Of a stretch of DNA of 33,585 nt, positions 23,129 to 31,037 are shown in pieces. The notes beneath the pieces were generated by a model. The model searched no databases, was not told the origin of the DNA, and saw only the letters and a program-made list of their open reading frames with translations. The stretch covers positions 1 through 33,585 of IMG/VR virus record IMGVR_UViG_3300025000_000291, one strand, 5' to 3'. This stretch comes from a virus. How positions within the stretch are numbered: the stretch's first letter is position 1; each line of letters starts with the position of its first letter. The position numbers and the translations under genes are program-made.

Positions 23129-24683
23129 GTAAACTGTCACCTTCTCTTAGGTCTATAGCAAGTAAAGCGTATAAAGTAGAGTGAAAGAAATCATCAGGAC
23201 CGATGTTTACAAACTTCATTGAGTTATCATCTTCATTATACTCTGCTTGGATATTTAGCATATCTTCTGCAAATGGCTTAGTGTATTCCCATTTAGGGAA
23301 TAAAAATTTCAATTTTTTTATAGCATTGAATAGTCGTAACATAACTTGCGTTCTGTTAAGAACATATGCTTGCATCTTGTCGTTCCAGCGTATTAATTCT
23401 TTCTGACTGGCATTGTGCTGAAATGCTATAACTTTATCGTATCCTATTCGAGAACGAATTTCGGCATTAGGCGCCTCTCCCATTCCATAATCGGCAGCCA
23501 GATGTGTACAGTTCCATTCCCGCATAAGTCTAGGAATTTCTCTATGTATAAAGGCATAGTCTGCCTCTTTGCCAACAAATTTTTTCATGTACACAACGTG
23601 GTATTTACCAAGTCGTCTCTGTACTACAGTTATAGTAGTATAGGAATTTTCTGAATTAATGGGGCCATAGTCCACGCCCATTACAGACGCATATGACAAA
23701 TCTAATGCAGTTGGAATAATTGATAATGGGGTATCGTTATCACAACACGCCTGAATTTCCATCTCGGTAATAGGAGAAACGCCATCATCGTACTCAAGTC
23801 CGAGTACTTCATTAAAAAAAGTAGAACGAGAGTAGCGTTCTCTTTTTCGTAATATATCGTTCTTCCATTCTACCCATGGAGCTTCTGCAAAGTGTAAAGC
23901 GCATATACGATAGCCTTCCATGTCAGGTTCTTCGGTTTGAGAAAAAGTTGAAACCCATTCTGCTTTTAACTCCTCCCCCTTCAAGGGAAGTTTTTTACCA
24001 CATGCTGAACATATTACTCCAAAGTTTCCAATATTATCTTCACCTAGAAGATTCCAATGTCTACAAGAATTACACTTTACCATGTATTCACACTGTGTAG
24101 AGGCATACCAGTATTTAGCAAGCGTCCCCTTAGAACGTTTAGGAGTGCCTGCATACATGTACTCTTTTATCAATGACCTTGAAGTGGACTCCTGTATAAC
24201 GGGAATTATATCATCTTTTAAATCTTGTACTTCATCAAAGAATATTTTATCTGATGAGATACCTCTTAATTTGTCTGCATTAAGTAGTGCATACTGTAAA
24301 TACAATCTGCTACCATTTAAAAATGCTTTTGTAAAAACGTTTTGTACTACACTAGAATTTACGTAGTAATCTTTAATTAATGGACTACCCTCGATAGCAG
24401 GTGCAACACGATCATTACTAAAAATCTTGGTCTGTTTAACTGTAGGCGAAACATACATTGCTTTAAAGAATTCATTCATCGCACAATCAGTGATCATTAT
24501 ATTCGCCATGGTTGTGGATTTTGCAACTTGTCTAGACGTTTTCATAACTGTTTCTCTTGCACCCGAGTTGTATACTTCATACATGTGGGGATAATCTGCT
24601 AGAGAAAAAGAGGATCCATTTAAATATAAGAACTTTTCCGCAAACTCGCTTCGAGTTGTAGAAATTACTTTTTTACTTTGCAT
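23118..24683 (-). CDS. terL: Terminase large subunit
   Basis: Motor and nuclease that packages DNA into the prohead. The N-terminal ATPase has a Walker A-like loop SRQVAKSTT (50-58) and Walker B KIFFDEVQDL (146-155, E151 catalytic). A zinc-ribbon insert C204/C207 and C225/C228 separates it from the nuclease, whose metal-binding Asp appears in GVDYGPI (D338) and whose final site is DDFFHSTLYALL near the C-terminus. Length (521 aa) is normal. No Shine-Dalgarno sequence precedes the ATG, which lies 11 bases inside the bS21 gene, so translation is probably coupled to bS21. No small subunit is recognised here; the 294-aa protein upstream is a possible candidate. Confidence 0.93.
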   Translation of the reverse strand: MQSKKVISTTRSEFAEKFLYLNGSSFSLADYPHMYEVYNSGARETVMKTSRQVAKSTTMANIMITDCAMNEFFKAMYVSPTVKQTKIFSNDRVAPAIEGSPLIKDYYVNSSVVQNVFTKAFLNGSRLYLQYALLNADKLRGISSDKIFFDEVQDLKDDIIPVIQESTSRSLIKEYMYAGTPKRSKGTLAKYWYASTQCEYMVKCNSCRHWNLLGEDNIGNFGVICSACGKKLPLKGEELKAEWVSTFSQTEEPDMEGYRICALHFAEAPWVEWKNDILRKRERYSRSTFFNEVLGLEYDDGVSPITEMEIQACCDNDTPLSIIPTALDLSYASVMGVDYGPINSENSYTTITVVQRRLGKYHVVYMKKFVGKEADYAFIHREIPRLMREWNCTHLAADYGMGEAPNAEIRSRIGYDKVIAFQHNASQKELIRWNDKMQAYVLNRTQVMLRLFNAIKKLKFLFPKWEYTKPFAEDMLNIQAEYNEDDNSMKFVNIGPDDFFHSTLYALLAIDLREGDSLLDS

Positions 24684-24855
24684 ATTTTTGTTTTTTTAGT
24701 TTCTTCTGTGCGGAAGGTTTAACATAGTACTGTCTTTGTTTGTACTCATCGAGTATCCCTGAGCGCTCTACCTTCTTTTTAAAACGGTGGATTGCAGACT
24801 CTACATCTTCTTTAGAGGTACCATTAACGACAACTACTATTCCTGTATCTTTCAT
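24673..24855 (-). CDS. rpsU: Phage-encoded ribosomal protein bS21
   Basis: Binds the platform of the small ribosomal subunit near the anti-Shine-Dalgarno end of 16S rRNA and affects translation initiation. Sequence signatures: VVVVNGTSKEDVESAIHRF, then RFKKKVERSGILDEYKQRQ and YYVKPSAQKKLKKQK, the normal order RFKR, K-x-G and Y-x-K-P-S of bS21. Length 60 aa, slightly short. Phage bS21 genes are reported from other large phages within late gene clusters. Its own leader has no Shine-Dalgarno sequence. It overlaps the terminase gene by 11 bases. The sequence is not the Bacteroidota version of bS21 (which has a T-G-T-x-R-Q-L-R segment and a longer tail). Confidence 0.93.
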   Translation of the reverse strand: MKDTGIVVVVNGTSKEDVESAIHRFKKKVERSGILDEYKQRQYYVKPSAQKKLKKQKYAK

Positions 24856-24873
24856 TTCATGTTTTGATTTTAT

Positions 24874-25767
24874 TTATATTTCTTTTTTAGCAATACCTGG
24901 CAAAAGATTATGATAACTTTTATGAGCTCTATAGCTAATTAAAGGTTCCTTATCTTGCACAGGTTCTTGTAGTACTGTATACAATTTTGTGTAGTAATCG
25001 TCTGCCTTAAAATCTTTTAAGAACTCAAAGTAATCTTTATACTTTGAAGCCTCAATAACTTTATAAACCAGGTTTCTCCAGTTTTTTCTAGGAATTCCCC
25101 ATTTAAGCGAGTACTCTGTTTTTCTATCTCTGTCTAAATCATGACAAAACTCTATTAATTCTTCTAAATCTCTTTTCAGTTCTGCCTTTATGGCCGTATG
25201 CATGTATGTACCGAATACATTTCCGTTACTAGAAATATTAACTCTTTCGATATCTTGTTCCCAACGTTCTACTAACTTTTCAAACTTGTTAACGTAAAGC
25301 TGTGCCGTATTAAATTCTATACCATACTCGAGTTTTGGATCTCTTACTAAATCAGAAGTACCAGGACTAGCTTCCCATGTATCTGTTAATAAATTATATA
25401 CACCAAAACTTGCATCTTCCCAGTTAGCCAATTTGCCGTTAAAGCTGTATAAGAAAAAATTTATAGGATGCCCTGTACCATGTACAAGCGTGCCATTTAC
25501 TTCATGCTGAACTTTGTATACCAGTGTTTCTGGACCATGTTTTGCGAGTTCTGGCGGATCTACTACAACTTGTATATCTACATCAGAAGTCATTTTGTAC
25601 TGAAAACCAGTTATAGTTCCTATAATAAAAATCTGAATCACATTATCAACATCTAAGAAAGAATATACTGTATCCAGGATTTGTTGTTTTACAGTCGAGT
25701 GCATCTGATTAACTTCATTCCAAATGTCTGGTGCTAGCATTTTTTGAACTGGATCTAGTATAGACAT
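24874..25767 (-). CDS. Putative nucleotidyltransferase-fold protein
   Basis: The N-terminal domain has FIIGTITGFQYKMTSDVDI (47-65), the G-x-x-x and S-D-x-D metal-binding pattern of the polymerase beta-type nucleotidyltransferase fold (D62 and D64). This family includes enzymes that add nucleotides to proteins, antibiotics or RNA ends. The rest (helical, 150-297) has no clear motif; a histidine-rich HKSYHNLLPGIAKKEI ends the protein. It stands between the glycosyltransferase-like protein and bS21. Its partner is unknown. The leader has AGGA eight or so bases before the ATG. Confidence 0.65.
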   Translation of the reverse strand: MSILDPVQKMLAPDIWNEVNQMHSTVKQQILDTVYSFLDVDNVIQIFIIGTITGFQYKMTSDVDIQVVVDPPELAKHGPETLVYKVQHEVNGTLVHGTGHPINFFLYSFNGKLANWEDASFGVYNLLTDTWEASPGTSDLVRDPKLEYGIEFNTAQLYVNKFEKLVERWEQDIERVNISSNGNVFGTYMHTAIKAELKRDLEELIEFCHDLDRDRKTEYSLKWGIPRKNWRNLVYKVIEASKYKDYFEFLKDFKADDYYTKLYTVLQEPVQDKEPLISYRAHKSYHNLLPGIAKKEI

Positions 25768-25770
25768 TGT

Positions 25771-27063
25771 TTAGTTCCTATCTGTTATAAGTTTATGAAG
25801 TCTATTAGTTACTAGCGCGCCAATACCTGCGCCTAACGCAAATTTTCCTGACGTCTTTAGATTCTTTGTAAATACTTTGGCTACCTCTGCATCGGTACGT
25901 ACTGTATTTTTCATTTTAAGGACATCTGATGTCTGCATACGAATGGGTTCAGAATTTACAGTTTGCTTTTCAACAGAGTTTAACCCATCTACTATTTTGT
26001 CGCCCGTAATCTTATGTACATCAATCGACTCAATACCACCAACAGCTTTACGATACCATTTCGGATTACTATCAAACTGACCTTGCGGGCCTAAAATTTC
26101 ATGTTGTTTTTTAAACGCAATAATTCTAGGTTTATACCCTTCGATTGCGGCTAGCTCTGCAACAGTCGATCCAGGAGCCATAAAGACGATATCCTTGCTT
26201 GTAAGAAGTTTTGGCATATCTGCACGCGGCACGCCCATATTAATCTTCATATTTGGATACCGTTTCTTAAAACTCTCTGCTTTATTAGAACCCAATCCTG
26301 CGGCTAATAGTTCTAATTCGTAATTACCTTTTCCATGTTTTTTATCCATACCTTCGACAATTGAATCAAATATAGGTTCTGGATTACTAAACAACCTACC
26401 CCACTGAACTCCTCCGCCTGGGTATATCAAAGCTTTTTTAACAGAGTTGGTAGGGGCTGCCGCCGTGGTATGAAACACTTTATCCGTTGGAATCGTAGTA
26501 ACATTAATGTTTGGGCGTTTTTTAACTACTGGGGCAGCAGCAACAAGGTCTCCACCAGGAACTACATTTCTTGTATACACAGGAACCTTATACGCGCGCA
26601 TGTCTTCAATCGGAAGTTTATTTTGCATATGAGGACCATAACCAAAGTCACTAAATACTCGATAAGATTGTTTACCAGTCAGCAAACGCTTAACTGCCAC
26701 CCCTACTGGACTTTTTGGTTTTGAAACATGAAACTCCGCAATAGGATTTCCAGCACTTGCCATACCGTGAAAGTCTACTTCTTTTTCCGTACCTAGAAAT
26801 CTTTTATGTGTGTACTCAGGAAAATGTGCAAGTTCTTTTACACTACTTCCAGTGTTAGCAAGCTCAGTAGCCCACGCTCTGCGCTGCACTTCTAAGCTTC
26901 CATTATTTTTAGCAGAACCTCCAACTACCTCAAAGTAATCTGGATCTATATTTTTTTGGTAAGTTTCTCTATTTAGTCCGATAGCTAAAGCAGATCCTCC
27001 GAGACCCGCCGCCACTAAACTAGCCTTATCTAACGTATCTAACTTTTTCTTTTTATTACTCAT
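25771..27063 (-). CDS. GT-B glycosyltransferase-like protein with membrane anchors
   Basis: 430 aa. Residues 208-330 match the C-terminal half of GT-B enzymes of the MurG/GT28 type: KKALIYPGGGVQWGR, ELLAAGLGSNKAE, then MPKLLTSKDIVFMAPGSTVAE with the donor-binding GSTVAEL. An N-terminal half including SDFGYGPHMQNKLP could be the acceptor domain. N- and C-terminal hydrophobic segments (ASLVAAGLGGSALAIG; KFALGAGIGALVTN) suggest membrane association. Sugar donor and acceptor are unknown. It overlaps the ATP-grasp gene by eight bases, so the two form a unit. A phage might use it to modify cell-wall material, virion protein or a lipid; none is shown by sequence. Confidence 0.6.
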   Translation of the reverse strand: MSNKKKKLDTLDKASLVAAGLGGSALAIGLNRETYQKNIDPDYFEVVGGSAKNNGSLEVQRRAWATELANTGSSVKELAHFPEYTHKRFLGTEKEVDFHGMASAGNPIAEFHVSKPKSPVGVAVKRLLTGKQSYRVFSDFGYGPHMQNKLPIEDMRAYKVPVYTRNVVPGGDLVAAAPVVKKRPNINVTTIPTDKVFHTTAAAPTNSVKKALIYPGGGVQWGRLFSNPEPIFDSIVEGMDKKHGKGNYELELLAAGLGSNKAESFKKRYPNMKINMGVPRADMPKLLTSKDIVFMAPGSTVAELAAIEGYKPRIIAFKKQHEILGPQGQFDSNPKWYRKAVGGIESIDVHKITGDKIVDGLNSVEKQTVNSEPIRMQTSDVLKMKNTVRTDAEVAKVFTKNLKTSGKFALGAGIGALVTNRLHKLITDRN

Positions 27064-28849
27064 TAGGCAGGTGTGTCCTCAATATTTTATGATAAGAGTC
27101 AACGAACTCTCTTTCCTTGTCTTTGATAAGTCCTAATTCTTTTGAACTAAAACCTTTTAATCTCTTTGTTGCTTTTTCCACGGCAACATGTTCGGGATCA
27201 CGTAAGTCTTTTATAAACATATGAGTTTGTTTTGGATCAGCTGCCAGTATATAAGCATCTGTAGGACCAAAATCCGTCAAGGTTCCTTTACTTAATTTTT
27301 TTAGTAAGCTCTTTTTACTTTTATTATAAAAATGTCCAATAAACGCACGAGACGCTTTAGGAGAAATAGCATCACTAACTGAGTATCCAAATCTTGCTGC
27401 AAACTCAGGACTAAAGTGAGTAACTCCCACGACGTGTGTTTTGCCTGCACTTCTTGCAGCACTCTCTTGTTCTTTCAGCTCTGCGATGGTACTAAGTCCA
27501 TCCATTCTTTTAGTTTTCTCGAAAGCTTCTACGGTGTGCTTATCAAATCCTTTTATTGCATTACTTCTCTCACGAATTTTAGTAGGGCTAAGTTTTAAGT
27601 AATAGTTCTTATCACCTATACCTAAATGCTTTTCTACTTGTTCACCTTTTACTAGTGCTTTAGGAATATTAACATATAAATTCTTAGCAGACTCCAAATA
27701 TCCTTTAAAAGCTCCTTGGTTTTTTCCAATACCTGGTGCAATTTTATAAGCAGCTAATGGAGCTACCGCAGCTACAGCTCCTACGACTCCTGTACCTATT
27801 AATGCATTTTCCTGTGTATTCGATAACTCTGCCTTTTTATCAAAATGTTTTTTTGTGTAGTACGCGCCAGCTGCGGCGGAAACGGCACCTGCACCCAGTA
27901 CGGCACGGCCTGCAATTATATGTTTCGGCAATTTACCTTTACCTGCAGAAATAAACGCATCCTGTGTTTGAGGAAAATCTAAAAATCCACTTGTACCTGT
28001 GTTACTTTCTAGTATGTTAGACTCAATCATTACGTGTTTATTTGTATCGGCATCAACAGCTATATCGAAACCATGTATTTTATTACTTCTTACATGTTCA
28101 GGTACTGCAGTAATAACTTGTTGTGCATAATTTTCAATACCTCTAAGTTCTTTTGTTTGAAATAATCCTGGAGCTAGTGTACTGAGCTTGCTTCCTTTTT
28201 TAAAAGTAGCAAAGGGAATAACTTTACCATTGTATACATGAACTCGGTATTCTGACTTGGGCTTTAGATTTTTCATCTCCTGTACGAATAGTTCATCAGG
28301 GTGGTATTTAGATACAGCCTCAAGCCTATGATTATGAATAACTGAGTCTTCAAAACGACCGTCAGAGTTTTTACGTTTTACTATCCACTTGTTTTGTCCA
28401 AACTCAGTGTCAAGTCTAGAACGAATTTCTCCTATGTCTGTGCTGCCCTGCGCAACATCTTTATAGTCCTTAGAACGTGGTATAAACCCTTTAAACATTT
28501 CAGTTTCTTTAAACTTATCGAAATTTTCGACAACATCAGGAGTTATAGAATTTTTAACAGCGTTGTGTCCATGATCTAGCTTTCCTGTATTTCGAAGATC
28601 AATAATAGTATGTTTACTGTTTTCAAATTTATGTAAATCCTGTAGATAGCTATTAGTAGGAAGTATTTTAACGCCTAAAAGCTTTTGTATAACCTTAGGA
28701 AAATTTTTTGAAACAGGATTACCGTGTGAATTTCTAGTAACAAGTACAGGTTCTGTTGTTTTTAACATGGTTTCTACGTGTGTACCAAATTGTGGACCTA
28801 CGTTACGTTTAAGCATAGTAGCTGCAACGGTTTTTACAAAATTTTTCAT
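27056..28849 (-). CDS. ATP-grasp domain protein with membrane segments
   Basis: 597 aa. Residues 150-290 have the ATP-grasp order: KWIVKRK (K158), FVQEM (E191), EYRVHVYNGKVI (R202), GFDIAVD (D262) and MIESNILESNTGTSG (E276, N278), the metal-binding end. ATP-grasp enzymes join a carboxylate to an amine or thiol via acyl phosphate. Two hydrophobic stretches (AVLGAGAVSAAAGAYY at 317-331; ALIGTGVVGAVAAVAPLAAY at 349-368) flank FDKKAEL, a K-x-A site. The last 220 residues are unknown. It is in the late operon with a glycosyltransferase-like neighbour, suggesting a modification pathway. Substrate cannot be inferred. Confidence 0.68.
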   Translation of the reverse strand: MKNFVKTVAATMLKRNVGPQFGTHVETMLKTTEPVLVTRNSHGNPVSKNFPKVIQKLLGVKILPTNSYLQDLHKFENSKHTIIDLRNTGKLDHGHNAVKNSITPDVVENFDKFKETEMFKGFIPRSKDYKDVAQGSTDIGEIRSRLDTEFGQNKWIVKRKNSDGRFEDSVIHNHRLEAVSKYHPDELFVQEMKNLKPKSEYRVHVYNGKVIPFATFKKGSKLSTLAPGLFQTKELRGIENYAQQVITAVPEHVRSNKIHGFDIAVDADTNKHVMIESNILESNTGTSGFLDFPQTQDAFISAGKGKLPKHIIAGRAVLGAGAVSAAAGAYYTKKHFDKKAELSNTQENALIGTGVVGAVAAVAPLAAYKIAPGIGKNQGAFKGYLESAKNLYVNIPKALVKGEQVEKHLGIGDKNYYLKLSPTKIRERSNAIKGFDKHTVEAFEKTKRMDGLSTIAELKEQESAARSAGKTHVVGVTHFSPEFAARFGYSVSDAISPKASRAFIGHFYNKSKKSLLKKLSKGTLTDFGPTDAYILAADPKQTHMFIKDLRDPEHVAVEKATKRLKGFSSKELGLIKDKEREFVDSYHKILRTHLPNE

Positions 28850-28850
28850 T

Positions 28851-29735
28851 TTAATTTTCTTCCGTTATTTCTGAGATGTGTCTACGTTTAGATTTTTTAG
28901 ACTTTACTAAAGTTCCTGTGCTGTCTATTACATTTTCTAGAAGGTCTTCTTCTTTTTTACCTGACAAAACAAACGTAATTTGTGAGAATAGGTCTCTCTT
29001 TTCCTCTGTATCTTTTTCAATTCTATCTAGACGATCAGATAACCTAATAACCAACTGCCCCCATTTCTGAGCTTCTTCGGGATGTGCTCTCATTTGCTCT
29101 TTAAAATTATAATAGGCATCTGTTCCCATATCACGGATCATCTGATCAAATGACTTATCAGGAGCAATGCCTAGTTTCCAAATTAAATAATCTTTGTCGC
29201 CGTCAAGAGCTAAATTGTAAAACTTTTTTAATCTAGGTTCTTTAACAACATTAACATATTCTTTTTTCTGAGACAGTGACCAATTTTCTACATTAAAGAA
29301 ATAATGTAAAAAGTCTTTTATATCCTCATGCGAGTAATGAATATTATACTTACCATTTATGATAAGTTCGATGTCTTCGTCATTAACCTTAGCTAAGGCT
29401 AAAGAGGTCATGATTTCGTACATGTTCTGGTCTTTTAATATTTCGAATGCACCCGCCAATCCTACTGTATTTTCAGATACCTGCAGTTTTAATTCTTTAG
29501 CAACAAGGGTTATAATGTTTAATTCTCTTAACCATTCTGGTTCAGGAATCGTGTTAACTCCTTTAAAATATTCAGGGGCCAACGTAGATATTTTAGAATA
29601 TACTTGTGCGACTGCTTCTCGTGGAAACATATCAGCCAGGGTAACACCTAACTGGTTTATTCTATCGTATATAACATCAATTGAGTACTTACAAGCTACT
29701 AGTGCCTCGATGTACTTAATAAAAGGGATTTCCAT
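28851..29735 (-). CDS. Hypothetical protein, 294 aa (possible packaging or late regulator)
   Basis: Helical, charged protein with no recognised family. Features: an acidic/aromatic middle (YYFNVENWSLS-like), a DRLDRIEKDTEEKRDLF coiled stretch, and a basic tail KSKKSKRRHISEITEEN that may bind nucleic acid. A small terminase subunit is one possibility by composition and by its location upstream of terminase in the same operon, but several genes lie between, and no helix-turn-helix is obvious. Adjacent genes overlap or abut, so it is operonic. The leader has only GAG. Confidence 0.55.
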   Translation of the reverse strand: MEIPFIKYIEALVACKYSIDVIYDRINQLGVTLADMFPREAVAQVYSKISTLAPEYFKGVNTIPEPEWLRELNIITLVAKELKLQVSENTVGLAGAFEILKDQNMYEIMTSLALAKVNDEDIELIINGKYNIHYSHEDIKDFLHYFFNVENWSLSQKKEYVNVVKEPRLKKFYNLALDGDKDYLIWKLGIAPDKSFDQMIRDMGTDAYYNFKEQMRAHPEEAQKWGQLVIRLSDRLDRIEKDTEEKRDLFSQITFVLSGKKEEDLLENVIDSTGTLVKSKKSKRRHISEITEEN

Positions 29736-29737
29736 AT

Positions 29738-29971
29738 TTATAGCTCGTCTTCGTAATAAGCGTGAATATAGTAAATAAGCGTAGATAGGTCATCACTCGG
29801 AGAGAGCTCCACAATTTTCTTGAGCTCATCGGAGTATAGTATAATAGTTCTTTCAGAACTGCCAACAACCATTTCAACAGTTGCACCAAATTCTTCTTCT
29901 AAGTAGTCTTGAATTTTATTTGCAAACTGTAAATGATCTGATGTTCCGTTGTGCTCTATTAAGATATACAT
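29738..29971 (-). CDS. Hypothetical protein, 77 aa
   Basis: Begins MYILIEHNGTSDHLQF and has an acidic, mixed alpha/beta profile with VEMVVGSSERTIILYSDELKKI in the middle. I recognise no family. It abuts its neighbours by two to three bases, so it is part of the late operon. A short TGGG leader precedes the start, weaker than for virion genes. A small beta-alpha fold is plausible. No membrane segment. Confidence 0.6.
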   Translation of the reverse strand: MYILIEHNGTSDHLQFANKIQDYLEEEFGATVEMVVGSSERTIILYSDELKKIVELSPSDDLSTLIYYIHAYYEDEL

Positions 29972-29972
29972 C

Positions 29973-30386
29973 TTAACCCACTATCTGTAGTTCACGATCA
30001 GGACGAGCAGGCTCTTTGCTGCCTAAATACATTGCTCCACCAACAACTGCTGCAGCACCTAGCGCCGCCTTTCCTTTGTTCTTTGCTAACCAAGAGTTCT
30101 CGCTCTTATACTTATCGCTTTGTTTACTAAGAAAGTCTGCAACTACTTGATTGTCCGTCTTGTTGCCGTTTGCTAGTGCTCTATGTGTTTCTGCAACCAA
30201 TTCTCTTATCTTAGAGGTTCCTGCCTGGCCTGCAACTATGTTTTTAGAGTAGTGCGCGGTCATTGCCTCGTGAAAAGCATTAGCAGCCTTACGACCTTCG
30301 TTGTATGAGTTAAAGGTAGCTTTCATTACACCAGCAATCTTACCGATTTCATCAAAAAAAGCATCTTCTACTTTAGGTTCAAACAT
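29973..30386 (-). CDS. Head-region protein with AFFDEIGKIA motif and C-terminal hydrophobic tail, 137 aa
   Basis: N-terminal DAFFDEIGKIAGVM (8-21) is the clearest copy of the F-x-D-E-L/I-x-K-x-A motif. A helical body follows (EGRKAANAFHEAMTAHYSKN), then a glycine/alanine-rich stretch KAALGAAAVVGGAMYLG near the C-terminus that could cross or insert in a membrane. GGAG lies 11 bases before the ATG. No known family. It resembles other small late proteins here with a motif near the start and a hydrophobic helix at the end, a design suited to a packaged, ejected protein. Confidence 0.6.
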   Translation of the reverse strand: MFEPKVEDAFFDEIGKIAGVMKATFNSYNEGRKAANAFHEAMTAHYSKNIVAGQAGTSKIRELVAETHRALANGNKTDNQVVADFLSKQSDKYKSENSWLAKNKGKAALGAAAVVGGAMYLGSKEPARPDRELQIVG

Positions 30387-30387
30387 T

Positions 30388-30789
30388 TTACTTTATCTCC
30401 GCTTTTCTTTTTTTATTTGTTTTTCTAACTTCTGTTACTACTTCAATAGATTCCATAAAAGTTTCTTCAGGTGCAACGTACGGTTCTGAGATTTGCACAG
30501 AAGCTGTTTGGTCTTCTAGAATTTCCAAGAAATGTTCATCCTCAACAACCTTGATTTCTTCCTCTGTCTTAACGAGTGCTTCTTCTTGTAGACTAACTAC
30601 TTCCTCAAGAATTCGTTCGTCTTCGGCAGTAATCAATGATTCCAGTAAAGAGGCTACCATAGATTCTTCGTGTTTCGTAACTTCTGAAGGATCATATGTA
30701 GCAATTAACTTATAGGCATGTAACTCTTTTTCTTTTTCTTTTTCTTCTCTCTTTTGTGCTAGTAAAACACGTCCTGCAAGTACATCCAT
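30388..30789 (-). CDS. Acidic coiled-coil protein, 133 aa
   Basis: Glu/Lys-rich, with a basic-acidic N-terminal stretch (KREEKEKEKELHAYK) and long Glu-rich section (ESLITAEDERILEEVVSLQE). A coiled coil is likely. The tail KTNKKRKAEIK is basic. Composition recalls scaffold or spacer proteins, but the location near lysis genes leaves this open. It overlaps the next gene's start. A GAAGGCGAG leader precedes the ATG. Confidence 0.58.
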   Translation of the reverse strand: MDVLAGRVLLAQKREEKEKEKELHAYKLIATYDPSEVTKHEESMVASLLESLITAEDERILEEVVSLQEEALVKTEEEIKVVEDEHFLEILEDQTASVQISEPYVAPEETFMESIEVVTEVRKTNKKRKAEIK

Positions 30790-30974
30790 TATTTACTCGC
30801 CTTCTTTTCGAGTTGTTCTAACTCTTCCTTAATTTTACGTTGTGCAATAGGAACTGCAGGATATTCTGCGGCCAGGTCTGAATGCCATTCATTAACGATT
30901 GCATTAGCTTCTTCTGTTTTTCCTTCTTTTCTAAGTGCAGCTACAATAGCTCTATTTTTAATACTTAAGTACAT
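30789..30974 (-). CDS. Small helical protein, 61 aa
   Basis: Predicted all-helical: MYLSIKNRAIVAALRKEGKT resembles a helix-turn-helix-sized unit, followed by EEANAIVNEWHSDL and a Lys/Glu-rich end (ELEQLEKKASK) with a K-x-A site. No family recognised. It has its own promoter about 35 bases upstream and AGAGGT before the ATG, which suggests a separate unit start with the acidic coiled-coil gene downstream. Could be a regulator, unproven. Confidence 0.55.
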   Translation of the reverse strand: MYLSIKNRAIVAALRKEGKTEEANAIVNEWHSDLAAEYPAVPIAQRKIKEELEQLEKKASK

Positions 30975-31008
30975 AATATTATTACCTCTTTGTTTTATTC
31001 AATGTATT

Positions 31009-31037
31009 AATATATCCAAATAACCTCTAAAAAGCAA
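31009..31037 (-). promoter_or_regulatory. Sigma-70-type promoter before the 61-aa gene
   Basis: TTGCTT (31037-31032), 17-base spacer, TATATT (31014-31009), then AATAC. The -35 matches the group consensus TTGACT at four of six positions. It overlaps the end of the DUF192 gene. Confidence 0.65.

Noticed and set aside
24871-24878. T4-like late promoter TATAAATA upstream of bS21
   Set aside because: No second copy at a matching distance before other late genes, except a chance TATAAATA overlapping an ATG at 29735; an A/T-rich leader gives such hits easily.
27080-27300. TTGACT- and TTGACG-like -35 sites inside genes at 27102 and 27280
   Set aside because: No -10 element at the 17-base spacing, and both lie within coding sequence.
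27056-28849. 597-aa protein as the missing portal
   Set aside because: Its middle has ATP-grasp residues and two membrane stretches; no portal features.
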